Position numbers and translations under genes: made by a program. Under the pieces are notes generated by a model. That model did not search any database and was not told the origin of the DNA. It saw only the letters and a list, made by a program, of their open reading frames with translations. From Aureococcus anophagefferens (lineage: Eukaryota > Sar > Pelagophyceae > Pelagomonadales > Pelagomonadaceae), in the NCBI RefSeq assembly GCF_000186865.1, contig NW_008705562.1, forward strand, positions 1,002,398-1,066,397: a stretch of 64,000 bases of DNA. The letters run 5' to 3'. Positions 12,745 through 23,400 of the stretch are shown here, piece after piece; the stretch's first letter is position 1, and every line of letters begins with the position of its first letter.

Positions 12745-14183
12745 TCACGCGCGCGCCTCCGGGACGGGGTCGCACTTGCAGCCGCCGGAGTAGTAGTCGC
12801 CGACGACGTAGGTGCAGTTGTGGTCGAGCTCGAGGAGCACGTCGATGGCCTTGTTGTAGGAGAGGCAGAGCGCGTCCGCGGGCTGCTGCTGGTCGTCGGT
12901 CTCCAGGGCCGTCGCGACGGCGATGGTCGCGCCGAGCTTCGGGAAGTAGGCGACGATGGACTGGTAGCCGTAGGTCGCGCCGAGGTGGCCGTAGGCGACG
13001 CCCCAGGCCGACTTGTCCTGGCCCGTGCGCGAGCCCAGGTTGTGCGTCGCCAAACCGTAGATCTCGTAGGGCGCGCCGTCGCCGCCGTCGGACGGCACCA
13101 TCTTCGCCACGTAGGCCGCGGGCGCGACGGCGTGCGCCGCGTAGACCTGGAAGGCGAGGTCCGCGATGGCCGAGGGCGGGCCGACGACGTCGGACGCGGT
13201 CCAGCCCGAGAAGACGCCCGGCACGGACGAGTCGTCGTTGTCGTTCTTCGCGCCCTTGGGCACGTTGTAGGACGTCCGGTCGATGCCGTGGACGGGCGAG
13301 TACGCCGACGGCGGGCGGCCGTCGTTCGCGAAGCGGAGCCTCGTCCGGAGCTCGTCCGGTAAAAAATGGCCCTGGTCCAGGGCCTCGATGGACGACGCGT
13401 TCAGCGCGTCGGCGAGGATCATGCCCAGGAGCATGAAGTTCGTCGACGAGTAGCAGAACGGCGCCATGCCCTCGTGGCGGCTCGCGCACTTCGCCGCCCA
13501 CCGGTGGGCGACCCAGGGCACGTCGAGGAGCTCCGGCGGCGTGAAGCCCTGCTTCGTGCGGTAGAGCGTCTTGCGCAGGTCGTCCGTGGGCGCGCAGCCC
13601 GGGCCCGACGACCGGCCGCACGGCGTCGCCGTGTCGAAATCAGGCACGCGCGACTGCATGTGGAGCAGCTCCTCGATGGTCGCCGTGGACACGTTCTGGT
13701 CGCCCCAGAGCTCGCCGAGGCTCGACCAGTCGTGGCGCCAGTCCGGCCTACCAAGTGCGACGGGGTCGGATTTCTTCACATCTTCAGGCGACATTCACGC
13801 GAAAAAACACTCCCGTCGCTCGACGCTGAGTCCGGCTGCTTGGAGAGCTTCGCGAGGAAGCGGTCGACGAGCGGCGCCATCGGCGATCGCAGGTCGAAGC
13901 GGCCCTCGCTCGCGAGCTTGAGGATCGACGCGCCCGTCACGACCTTGGTCACGGAGCCCCAGACGTAGTCGTCGTCGACTGTCGCCACCTTGCCGCCGCC
14001 GATGTCGCCCGCGGCGGCGCTCGCGGACCCAGCCCCGTTCTGGAACGCGATGCTGAAGGACGTGTTCCATTTCGCGGTCTCGTGGTCCGCGATCTTCTGG
14101 AGCTCCTTCGTGAGCGTCGCTTCCCAGCCCTGGGGCAGCGCCGAGGCTGCGGCAATGGTCAGGATGCATCGGAGAGCCGCCAT
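12745..14183 (-). CDS. Secreted serine beta-lactamase-related hydrolase
   Basis: Exon 1 is 14183-13825 and exon 2 is 13747-12745, joined over a 77-nt intron (GTCGAG...TTGGTAG) to 453 residues. A short signal peptide (MAALRCILTIAAASALP) indicates secretion or endomembrane entry. The class C beta-lactamase/serine-peptidase SxxK motif is in WGSVTK (Ser77, Lys80). The later Tyr motif is FCYSSTNFMLLG. A distal GHLGATYGYQS segment replaces the third (HxG/KTG) motif. Several cysteines, including the closing GGCKCDP, suit a secreted protein. Eukaryotic relatives act as amidases or esterases, and the substrate is unknown. The intron position is chosen by frame; a second donor, AT|GTGAAG, would give only 32 nt. 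It is head-to-head with the next gene, 87 bp apart. Confidence 0.8.
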
Positions 14184-14270
14184 GCTCGCTGTTGACGGCG
14201 CGAGAAGGCAGCAGCAGCGACGGCGAATCGATTCGAGCGGCCGCGACGATTGTCTTCGTCACGCGACAAC
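14184..14270. promoter_or_regulatory. 87-bp bidirectional promoter region
   Basis: This is the whole spacer between the start codons of the beta-lactamase-like gene (-) and the plastid WGAEE protein (+). Both promoters and leaders must share it or overlap coding sequence. No TATA-like element is seen. Confidence 0.45.
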
Positions 14271-14933
14271 ATGGCAACCAAGATTACAGCCATCCTCGTC
14301 CTCGCCGTGGCGACGGCCTGGGTCCCCCGGAGCCCGCGCGCCCTCCGCGCGGCGCCGCGCCGGTCCACGGAGATCGACGAGCAGCAGGAGTGGATGATCA
14401 GTTACATGGCGAAGGCCCACGAGGCGCGCCTCGAGGCCATCACGCGCGCCAAGGCCGAGGCGACGGCGGAGATGGAGGCGCGCATCGCCGAGCTCGAGGC
14501 GCAGCTCGCCGGGGTCGCCGCCGCGCCCGCGGCGCCCGCCGCGGCGCCGGCGCCCGTCGCGGCGACGAAGATCGTCATGGATCCGGCGGCCGCGCCCGCG
14601 CCCGCCGCCGCCAAGGCCGCGCCCGCCGCCGCCAAGGCGGCCCCCGCGCCCGCCGCGCCCGCGCCCGCCGCGCCCGTCGCCGCCGCGCCGGCCGGCGCCG
14701 TGAACCCGTCGTACCTGAGGCGCAAGGGCAGCAAGTCGGTGAACGCGCGGTGGGGCGCCGAGGAGCTCGAGCGCCTCGACGCCGTCGACGCGCTCGTCGC
14801 GGCGGCCGCGGACGCGGCGCCCGCGGCGGCGGCGGAGACGGCGACGGACGCGGCCTACGCGAACCGCGTCAAGAACACGAAGAAGGTGTCCTCGCGCTGG
14901 GGCGCGGAGGAGGTCGAGCGCATCTCGGGCTAG
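14271..14933 (+). CDS. Plastid-targeted coiled-coil protein with paired RWGAEE motifs
   Basis: 220 residues of unknown function. The N-terminus is a signal peptide (MATKITAILVLAVATA) followed by WVPRSPRALRAAPRR. An aromatic residue after the cleavage site and a basic stretch are the bipartite plastid presequence of red-lineage algae. Residues about 40-80 form a charged helix (EWMISYMAKAHEARLEAITRAK and following). A long Ala/Pro linker follows, then two copies of a motif: KGSKSVNARWGAEELERL and NTKKVSSRWGAEEVERI. The repeat spacing is about 55 residues. The motif is not one I can tie to a named family, so no function is assigned. The ATG at 14271 is preferred because frame-compatible upstream codons are not ATG. 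Confidence 0.75.
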   Translation: MATKITAILVLAVATAWVPRSPRALRAAPRRSTEIDEQQEWMISYMAKAHEARLEAITRAKAEATAEMEARIAELEAQLAGVAAAPAAPAAAPAPVAATKIVMDPAAAPAPAAAKAAPAAAKAAPAPAAPAPAAPVAAAPAGAVNPSYLRRKGSKSVNARWGAEELERLDAVDALVAAAADAAPAAAAETATDAAYANRVKNTKKVSSRWGAEEVERISG

Positions 14934-14971
14934 GGCCGCGCCTCGTCCCCACGACTGCCGCTTTCTAAACC

Positions 14972-16633
14972 TTAGTGCGTCCGCCCGCCGGCGTAGATGC
15001 GGAGGGACACGGACGTCTGCTTGACGAAGTCGGCCGTCTCCTTGGGCTGGACGAGGAACTTCTCGCCCGTGAGCGTCGCGACCTTGCCGTCGCGGTAGCG
15101 CGTCTGCTTGCGGGCTTCCCTCTTGCCCGGCGCGACGTGGCAGCCCGTCGTGTGGCCGCCCGCGGGGATCGGCGGCCGCGACGCGAACTCGTCCAACAAT
15201 CGCGCGCGCTCGTCCTTCGAGAGGCGGTGCGTGAAGAAGGCGCCCTGGCGCGCGACCCGGCGGTCGAGGCTCTCCTGCTGCTCCATGTCCCGGAGCACGC
15301 GCTCGGCCTCGGCGTAGAGCGCCTCCGCGGCCGCGTTGACGTCGCGGTGCTCCGCGAGGTACGCGGCGACCGTCGCCTCGCGGACCTGCGGGAAGCACTC
15401 CCGCAACGAGCCGAGGGACCGCAGCTGCGCGGCCTTGGTCGACGCGTGGCCGTCGGCGACCGCGGCGAACGCCGCGGCCGCCGCCGCGGCGAGGACGCGC
15501 CGGAGGTCCGCGCGGTCCTCGTCCTCGAGCAGGAAGGGCCGCGCGGCCTCCTCGGCGCTCGCGAGGGCGTCGCCGGCGTCGTCCTCCGAGAGGGCCTCGT
15601 CGACGACGATCTTCGCCACGTAGGCCCGGGAAGCCTCGTCGAGGCCCTCGCCGAGCCATCGCAGGAGCGACAGCGCCGCGACGTCCGCGGCGCGCTCCGC
15701 GAGCGCCTCGTCCTCGCCGATGGCCGCCCGCGCGCGGGCGAGGGAGGCGCCCACGGCGGCGACGGCGGCGTCCTCGTCCGGCAGCGCGTCGCCGCCGGCC
15801 GGCGCGTCCTCGGTCGGCTCGTCCGGCGCTTCCGCGGCGGTCGCCTCCGACGCGGCGTCGTCCCGATGGCGCTCGGCCTGCTCCGCGGGCGCGTCCGCCG
15901 GGGCCGGCGGCGCCGGGACCGCGGACGAGTCCTTCGCGGGGCGCTTCGCGCGGCGCCGCGGCGGCAGGGGCTTCCAGCGCTCTTCGACGACGATCGCCTG
16001 TGCCGCCGGCGCTTCCGCGGCGGTCGCCGCCGGCGCTTCCGCGGAGGTCGCCGCCGGCGCTTCCGTGGCGGTCGCCACCGGCGCTTCGACGACGATCACA
16101 GCCGGCGCCTCCGCGGGCGCTTCCGCGGCCTCCGAAACGTCGTCCGCCGCCGCGGCGCGGTCGACCGTGGCCTCGATGGCGTCGAGCCACGCCTGCCGCC
16201 GGTCGTCGTCGAGCTGGCGCAGGTTCACGCCGACGCTGCGCAGGTAGCCCATGGCGTCGGGGATCGACGGCTTCACGCCGCGCCGCAGCTGCGTCGCCAC
16301 CCAGGCGTCGAGGATGCCCGGCGACACCTCCGCGGATCTCGGCGCTTCGGCCGCGACGACGGCACGAGGATCCCGAGCGACGACCGCCTCCGCCGCGGCG
16401 CTCGCGCCGTCGTCGCGCCGCGCGCGGTTCGGTCGCCGCTTCGGCTTCGGGCGAGGCGCCGCTCGCTTCTCGGTCGGAGGCGGCGGCGGCGCGTTCGCCG
16501 CCTCCGGCTTCGTGCGCCGGTTGCGCCGCGGCTTGTCGTCCGATACCGCGCGAGCGGCATTCGCGAGCGCTTGCGCGCTCGGTCGAGTGGCCATCTCGAG
16601 GTTTCCGCTGGCGCGCTTGCACAGCTGCACCAT
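14972..16633 (-). CDS. CUE-domain protein (ubiquitin-binding), largely disordered
   Basis: 553 residues from ATG at 16633. The N-terminal two-thirds are low-complexity, rich in Ala, Pro and Glu with basic clusters ([14 protein letters not shown]) and a short tandem repeat (AEAPAAT). A helical middle part (LARARAAIGEDEALAERAADVAALSLLRWL) precedes a CUE domain at about 405-450: SLGSLRECFPQVREATVAAYL with the typical FPxV and a following NAAAEALYAE. CUE domains bind ubiquitin. The C-terminus holds a compact motif, TRYRDGKVATLTGEKFLVQ, which is also seen at the end of other CUE proteins. A role in ubiquitin-linked trafficking or degradation is inferred only from the domain. Confidence 0.72.
   Translation of the reverse strand: MVQLCKRASGNLEMATRPSAQALANAARAVSDDKPRRNRRTKPEAANAPPPPPTEKRAAPRPKPKRRPNRARRDDGASAAAEAVVARDPRAVVAAEAPRSAEVSPGILDAWVATQLRRGVKPSIPDAMGYLRSVGVNLRQLDDDRRQAWLDAIEATVDRAAAADDVSEAAEAPAEAPAVIVVEAPVATATEAPAATSAEAPAATAAEAPAAQAIVVEERWKPLPPRRRAKRPAKDSSAVPAPPAPADAPAEQAERHRDDAASEATAAEAPDEPTEDAPAGGDALPDEDAAVAAVGASLARARAAIGEDEALAERAADVAALSLLRWLGEGLDEASRAYVAKIVVDEALSEDDAGDALASAEEAARPFLLEDEDRADLRRVLAAAAAAAFAAVADGHASTKAAQLRSLGSLRECFPQVREATVAAYLAEHRDVNAAAEALYAEAERVLRDMEQQESLDRRVARQGAFFTHRLSKDERARLLDEFASRPPIPAGGHTTGCHVAPGKREARKQTRYRDGKVATLTGEKFLVQPKETADFVKQTSVSLRIYAGGRTH
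16004..16087. repeat. 24-bp coding tandem repeat (about 3.5 copies)
   Basis: The unit GCCGGCGCTTCCGCGGCGGT followed by CGCC recurs at 16004, 16028 and 16052 with one or two changes per copy and then a partial copy. In the CUE gene (minus strand) it encodes the AEAPAATA octapeptide repeat. The in-frame length preserves the reading frame. Confidence 0.85.
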
Positions 16634-16665
16634 CGAGTTCAATTTAGGCCTTGCAGCCCGGCGCG
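16634..16665. promoter_or_regulatory. 32-bp head-to-head spacer
   Basis: Only 32 bp separate the CUE-gene ATG (-) from the ankyrin-gene ATG (+), the tightest divergent pair in the window. Promoter elements for one gene must lie in the other gene's 5' end, or one start is further in than annotated. Confidence 0.4.
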
Positions 16666-17382
16666 ATGGTCACCTCGCAGGAGTGCTCGTTCATCGTCCA
16701 AACTGCGCAGTATCACGCTTCGGGCGGCTACCTTGACGCGCTCGTTGACGCGAGACCCGACGGAGATGCTGGTGTGATCGAGAGCGGGACTAGTTTTACG
16801 CGCCTGTATTACGCAGCTGGTTACAATTGGTGCTCGGCCATAAAATGGCTGCTCCAACAGGGCGCCGACGTCCACTTGGGCTGGCCATCCCACTTGGGAC
16901 GTCCACTTGGCCTGACGCCACTGTACATTACCGCAAAATACGACTTTTGCGACGCCGCCGTCCTGCTGCTCGACGCGGGCGCACGAGTCAACAACGTCAG
17001 CGCGAATGGCTGGACCGCGCTCCACAAAGCAGCCCGGCACAATAACTCCAAGACGTGCAAGCTCCTACTGAGTCGCGGCGCGTCGCTCGACGCGCGCACG
17101 CGCTCGACGGGCCGAGACGCCGAGGGCGTCGCGCAACTCCGCGGCTCCATGGCCACGGCCGACCTCCTCGCCGCCGTCCGCGCCGCGGGCGGCTGGGTCC
17201 CGTACATCGACGCGCCGCGCAAGGAACTCCTGGCCCTCCGCCAGCGCCTCCCGACCCTCCGCGAGCGCGGCCGCGCGGCGCCGTCGTCGAGCGTGCGCGC
17301 GCACGAGCGGCTCTTCCTGAAGACGCCCGACGGCGTCTTCGGCCACGTCCTCGCCTTTTGGCGCAGCGACCGCGACGACTAA
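16666..17382 (+). CDS. Ankyrin-repeat protein
   Basis: 238 residues. Ankyrin repeats occupy roughly residues 40-165: YYAAGYNWCSAIKWLLQQGADV, TPLYITAKYDFCDAAVLLLDAGARV, and NGWTALHKAARHNNSKTCKLLLSRGASL with the classic TALH..A motif. They are followed by a degenerate one. The C-terminal 70 residues form a basic helical tail ending in VFGHVLAFWRSDRDD. Ankyrins bind partner proteins; no enzymatic domain is present. The 5' 400 bp is clearly less GC-rich than the 3' 300 bp, suggesting two parts of different history or different constraint. It is convergent with the giant LRR gene, with 23 bp between stops. Confidence 0.82.
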   Translation: MVTSQECSFIVQTAQYHASGGYLDALVDARPDGDAGVIESGTSFTRLYYAAGYNWCSAIKWLLQQGADVHLGWPSHLGRPLGLTPLYITAKYDFCDAAVLLLDAGARVNNVSANGWTALHKAARHNNSKTCKLLLSRGASLDARTRSTGRDAEGVAQLRGSMATADLLAAVRAAGGWVPYIDAPRKELLALRQRLPTLRERGRAAPSSSVRAHERLFLKTPDGVFGHVLAFWRSDRDD

Positions 17383-17405
17383 AAAAAACGACCCCGACAT
17401 AGCTC

Positions 17406-20400
17406 TTAGAACGGCCAGGTGGCGAGGTGGCTCATGCGCTTCGTCGGGAAGATGCCCGCGTTCCACAGGCTCGTCGCCGCGCGCGTCGGGTCGACGACGA
17501 CCCCCTCCTCGTAGTTGATCTGCACGTGCGCGGCCTCGGAGCCGTCGGTGCCGAGCCGCACCTTGGCGATGGACTCGAAGAGGGACGTCGCGAGGGACGT
17601 GTGGGCGACGTCGTCGGCGCCGAAGTAGCGCGACAGGAGCAGGTGGAAGTCGTCGAGCGACAGGCGCGGCCGCGACTTGCGCACCTTCTCGAAGATGCGC
17701 ACGAGGTGCGTGTGCATCTCCGACGCGCGGTCCAGCAGGAACTTGAGCACCGTGTCCAGCAGGTCGTCCGTCTCCAAGACCCGCTGGTCCTTCTCCGCGT
17801 CCTTGAACGACTCGCGGCCCGAGAGCGGCGTCGTCTTCCGCCGGTCGACGAAGCCCCGCTTCGCCTTCGAGCGGATGTCCGTGACGAGCGTCAACAGCAT
17901 CGCGTCGCCCGTCAGCGCGAGCAGGATGGGCGCGTCCCACGTCGACGGCGCGTCGACCTCGACGCCGTGGTCCTCCTCGTCGTCGTACTCGTCCTCGCTG
18001 TCGTCGCGGTCGCCGGACCCCGTCACCGCGGCGATGGCCGCGTCGAGGGCCACGTGGTTGCCGCGCGCCGCGCCGCCGGGCGCCGACGTGTAGTCGAGGC
18101 ACCGCTCGAGGTCGAACGTCGACGGCGCGAGGCGCCGCAGCAACAGCACGTACTGCTCCGCGATGATCGGCGAGTAGAGGTGCACCTGGAGCGGCGCGAT
18201 GCCCGCGATGATGCAGCACTGGCGCATGCGCGGCGCCATCGCGTGGCGCGTCACCGCGGACATCGCGTGCGCCTCCGCGTGCTCGTGGCGCCAGTGGCGC
18301 ACGAAGTCCTGGACGAAGGCCAGCAGCTGCCCCTGCTCCGTGCGCGCCATGTAGCACGCGCCGTAGCGCATCGTGTGCCACTTGAGGAGGAACTGCGTGA
18401 ACGGCATCTTCGCCTGCCTTTTCCGCTCGCACGTCTCGTCCGCGGAGATCTTGTCGCGGAGCACGGCGTTGAAGCACGCCACGGCCTCCTCGTAGGGCGT
18501 CGGTCGCTCCGGGATGTGCAGGTCGATCATCTTGAGGATGGGGCTCAGGCCCGGGTACTCCCGTAAATTCCGGTCGATCTGCTCCGCCATCGTCGACGAC
18601 TGGATCTCGCGCCGCTCCGCGTACTGGCGGCAGACCTTCTGGAGCATCATGGCCGACCGCGCGTAGTTGCTCGCCTGGCTCCACCGCAGCGCCTCCATGA
18701 GGCCGACGCAGTGCGGCGAGTCGCGCGCGAGGTCCTCCTGCTCGGGCGACCAGCGGCTCCGCGCGTCGACGCGCTCCTCCGCGAGCGCGCCGTCGTGGGG
18801 CGACGTCTTCTTGTGGAGCGCCGTCTCCCGGTCCTCCAGAGCGACCTTGGCCTTCGTGGAGCGGCAGAGGAAGAGGTGGCGGCCGACGCGCGCGCGCAGC
18901 GGCGCGTCGCGCCGGCCCGCCTCCGCGTAGGCCTCGAAGGACAGCTCCGCGGCGCGCGGCGTCAGGTAGGCCACGTCGCTCGACGCCTCGCCGCGCCAGG
19001 CCGGGGGCGGCTCGAGCACGTCCGCGTCCCAGGCGTCGCCGGACCGGTACCAGCAGCCGTCGAGGCTCGCGCCGCGCTCGCGGTAGAGCACGGTCAGCGC
19101 GGCCGTCGCGACCGCGTGGTGGTCCGCGTCGGCCAGGTCGAGCCTCGCGCGCCGCGTGCCCAGCACGAAGCCGTCGCGGGCGTCGCCGTGGGCGTCGGGC
19201 GGCCGCGCGACGCACAGCAGGCCCAGGCGGTCCGCGACCTCGGCGGCGACGGGCGACGGCAGCCGGAGCAGCAGGTCGCCCGCGAGGTTCTCGAGGTCCA
19301 CGAGGCTCGGCGCCAGGGCGACGACGACGTCCGCGGCCCGCCGGCCGTCGACGACGCGCAGGCCGTCGGCGACGAACGCGCCGCCGTGGCCCGCGGCCGC
19401 CGAACCTTTCCGGTACGTCCCCGCCGCGCCCGCGTAGTGCGCGACGACGAGGGCCAGCGACCCCACGGTCAGGCCCCGGTTGCCGCAGTGGAGCCGGAGC
19501 TCGTCGAGCACGTCGTCCCGGAACTCGCCGGCCTCCGCGGCGAAGACGGCCCCCGGGCTCGCGTCGGGCCGCTCCGGCGGCCGCGCGCGCGCGCGGCGGC
19601 TCGCGAGCTGGTCCAGCGTCCGCGGCAGCACGTGGGGCACCCAGCCCGAGTCGACGAAGAGCAGGTCGACGCCCTCCGTGTCCACGAATTCGTCGCCGGA
19701 GCCGAAGCCGTCGGAGCCGTAGCCGCCCGAGCCGACGGTGAACACCGTGCCCTCCGCGGCGACCGTGCCCGTGACCTCGGACGTCACGGACCCCTGGCTC
19801 AGCGCGTTCGCGCCCGTCGCGGACCGGCGCCCCCCCTGGCTCTGGCTCGTTGTTTGGAGCGCGAGCCGGATGGACGCGACGGACGGCTCGGGCGACGCCG
19901 CGAGCGCCTCCGGGCCCTTGGCGGCCGCGACGGCGGCGGCGGCGGCGCCCTTGAGGGACCCGCGGCCCGACTTCTTGCCGCCCTTGGCCTTCTTGCCGCC
20001 CTTGGACTTGCGGCTCTTCGCCGTCGCGGACGTCCGCGCGGACGCGTCGCCGAGCGTCGCCGCCGCGAGCGACTCGCGGTCGAGGACGAGCGCGGCGACG
20101 CGCGCGCGCGTCTGCAGGCCCCGGATCTTCGACTGGATGTGGCGCACCTTGAGCTGGTCGTCGGCGTCGTCGCGGTCCAGGAGCCACGGCGGCGGCGGCC
20201 GCGCGTCGCCCGCGGCCGCGGCCGCGTCGACGGCCGCGGCGTGGCGGCAGACGCAGGCGTCGTCTTCCAGAAAACAGGTCTCCAGGTCGGGCTCCACGGC
20301 GGGCAACGAGCTCGCGGCCATGATGCCCAGCACGGCCTCGCCCTCGTGGGGCTCGACGCCGAGGCGCGGCCGCGACGTCGACGCGTAGTCGACGTGCACC

Positions 20401-23400
20401 AAAATGTTCCCCGGCGACTTGATCGCCGCCTGCTCGCCGCGGCGCCGGTCCAAATCAAAAGACGCCCGGTGCGCCGTGAGGAGCGCCTCGAGCAGCGACG
20501 CCCGGTCCGCGGCCTCGAGCACGTGCGCGTGCGCCGCGGAGCCCCGGAGCCGGTCCTCGGCCGCGGTCGCGCGGCACCGCACGGCCCTTAAGTTGCTGTC
20601 GCCGCTGAGCTGGTGCGACGCCTCGAAGCGGCCCAGGCCCCGGCGCACCCGCAGCTCGCGCCGCTCCGCGTCGTCGAGCTCCAGGAGCAGGCGCAGCGCG
20701 AGGCGGTCCGAGCTCCGCCACAGCCGGAGCGCGTACCGCCCGTTCGGCGACCCGACGCAGGGGCCGTAGGCGTGGCCCAGGCGCCGGCGCAGGGACCGGC
20801 CCGTGCGCGCCGACGGCAAGAACACGCGGCAGAGCGCCGCGGCGCGGCTCCGGTCCACGAGCGCGGGCAGCACGCGCGCGACCGCGCGCTCGACGTCGGG
20901 CGTCTGCGGCATCGTCACGTGGTCGTCGTCGACGAAGTCCGTCCGGTTCGGGAGGTGGTCGAGCCCCATGCAGGCGTCCTTGACGGCCGCGGCGTAGTAG
21001 GAGATCGTGTCCTTGAGCCGCGCGGCGCTCCGCGCGGACCGGCGCCGGTCGTCGCGGCCGCGCGCGGGGCCCGCGGCCTCCCCCGAGGGCCACTGGGCCG
21101 CCGCGGCCGGCGGCGCGTAGAAGACGCCGCAGAGCAGCTCGACGGCCTGGGCCGACGTCAGCGACGCGTCCATCAAGGCGAGCTCCAGGAGCCGGTCGCG
21201 GTCGCCCGCGGCGTCGCAGAGCAAACTCTGGAGGCACTTGAGGCCCGCGGTCGTCGCGCAGTGGAGCGCCGTCGCGACGCGCGGCCGGTAGCCGACGCGC
21301 AGCCGGAGCTCGCCCGTCTGGGGCACGACGAAGGGCTCGTCGGGCTGCCACTCGAGCACGGGCGCGCGCGTCGCCGGCGGGCCGCTCGTCTTCCTACCCC
21401 GGCTCACGGTCCGCCGCGCGTCGAAGCAGGTCCGCGTCGCGCCGGCGACGGACGGCGCGGGCCGCTTCTTGGTGGTCTCGCCCGGGAGCACGCGGTTCAG
21501 CGTGAGCGGCAGCCAGTTCTTGGCCTTGGAGCCCCGCTTCGACGCGAAGCGCCAGTCGAGCCTGTCGAACCAGCGGCCGTGCCTCCGCGCGACGACGCGG
21601 ATCGCGCGCCGCGCCGCCGCGCGCTGCTCGAAGCCCTCGATGTTGAAGGTCTGTTCCGAGGTAGTAGAAACGACGCACTCCGGGTCCGCGAAGGCGAGGC
21701 CGAGCGCGTCGCAGCTGCCCTCGTACGCGCGGAGCAACTCCGCCGCCGTCTCCGGCGCGTCGAAGGAGCTGCCCCGGAGCTGGAGCCGCAGCTCGCTGGG
21801 CTGCTTGCGCGCCATCATCTTCGCCGTGAAGCGCCGCGTCGCGCCCTTCTTCGAGGCGGCGCTCGACGGCGAGGCCGCGGGGAGCGTGCCGTCCTCGAGC
21901 GACGCGGCGCGCAGCAGCGCGCGCGCGCCCAGCGCGCCGAGGGGATTCAGCCCGAGGCCGACGTCGACGATCTTCGGCAGGACCTTGAGCCGCTCGGCGA
22001 TGACGTCCGCCAGCGCGAGCGCCCCGCGCGCGCCGATGCCGCAGCAGGTGAGGTCGAGCTTCTTGAGCGGCCGCGACGTCCCTAAAATCGCCGCGCGGTC
22101 GAGCGTCGCCGCGAGCGCGACGGCGCCGGGGCAGCCGATCTTGTTGTGGGCGAACTTTAAGACGACGAGGTGCGGCGACGCGTTGATCAACGCCGTGAGC
22201 TCCCCGGGGTCGTCGACGCGGTTCCACGCGAGGTCGAGCTCCGTGAGCGAGCAGCGCCACTTCGTCGTGATCGTCGCCACGGGCACGGCCGCGTAGGCGC
22301 TCTTCTCCTCGTCATCCTTCAAGGAGCGCTTCCCGGCCTTGGGCGACGTCGGCGGTTCGTCGTCGTCGCCGCCGCCGGAGATCATGCCCCGCATGAGCTT
22401 CGTCGCGATCTCGAAACCGGAGCTGTGGTCCGCCGCGTGGAAGACGGAGCTCTTCCAGAGCGCCATGATCAGACGGTCCAAATCGATGGCGACGGGCTCG
22501 CCCGCCTCGCGCTCCTCGGGCAGCTCGTCCGTCGCCTCCGCTTCCTTCTTCTTCCGGTGCGACGCCTTTTCGTGCGCCTTGTCCAGCGCCTCCAGGGGCA
22601 CGTGGCTCCGCTTCTCCGTGAGCTCCTCGTACAATTCCACGGTCTTCTCCTGGCTCAGGTCCGAGTTGAAGTAATCCACAAGATCGACGAACTCGTCCCA
22701 GGACAGGTCCGCCTTGTCCTTGACGCCGAGCTCGAAGAGCGCCGCCCGCAGCTCGTCCGTGATCTGCCGCGCGCGCGCGAACATGAAGTTGAGCACGTGG
22801 TCCAAGAAGTCGTCCAGGTGGATCATGCCCCGGTGCCGCTTCCCGAGCTGCTCGAGCTGCTCGACGATCTCCAGCAGCTGGATGTCGTTCGCGAGCGGCA
22901 ACAGCTGCGGGTTGTCCCACGTCGCGGGCACGTTCGGGTCCGCGGAGTCGCCCATGAGCGCGTTGAGGTAGGCGTAGGTCGGCAGCTGGGGCGTCGTCTC
23001 CAACGCCTTGGCCACGTGGTTCGGCTTGAAGAGCCGCCCGAGCAGCAGCACGAAGACGTCGCCCGTCAGAGGCGTGTAGCACGCGCACGTCGCCGACGCG
23101 ACGCCCAGCACGTCGAGGAGCTGGGCGATGCGCCGCTTCGTGTCCTGGGGCTGGACGGCGTGGGGCGCGCCGGGCTTCGCGCCGTGGTGCTGCGCGCTCG
23201 CGGCGAGCATCGCGGCCGCGGCGCCGCCCTTGAAGTGCTGCGACACCTTCAGCAGCGACAGCAGCTCGCGCTGCTTCCGGTGGCCCGACGCCCGGCCGCC
23301 GAAGCGCCGCTCGTGCCACGTCGTGACGAACTCGGCGAGGGGCACCGTGGGCGCGTTCGCACCGTGGTGCGCGCGCTGCGTCGCGTCTTCTTGGGCCTTG

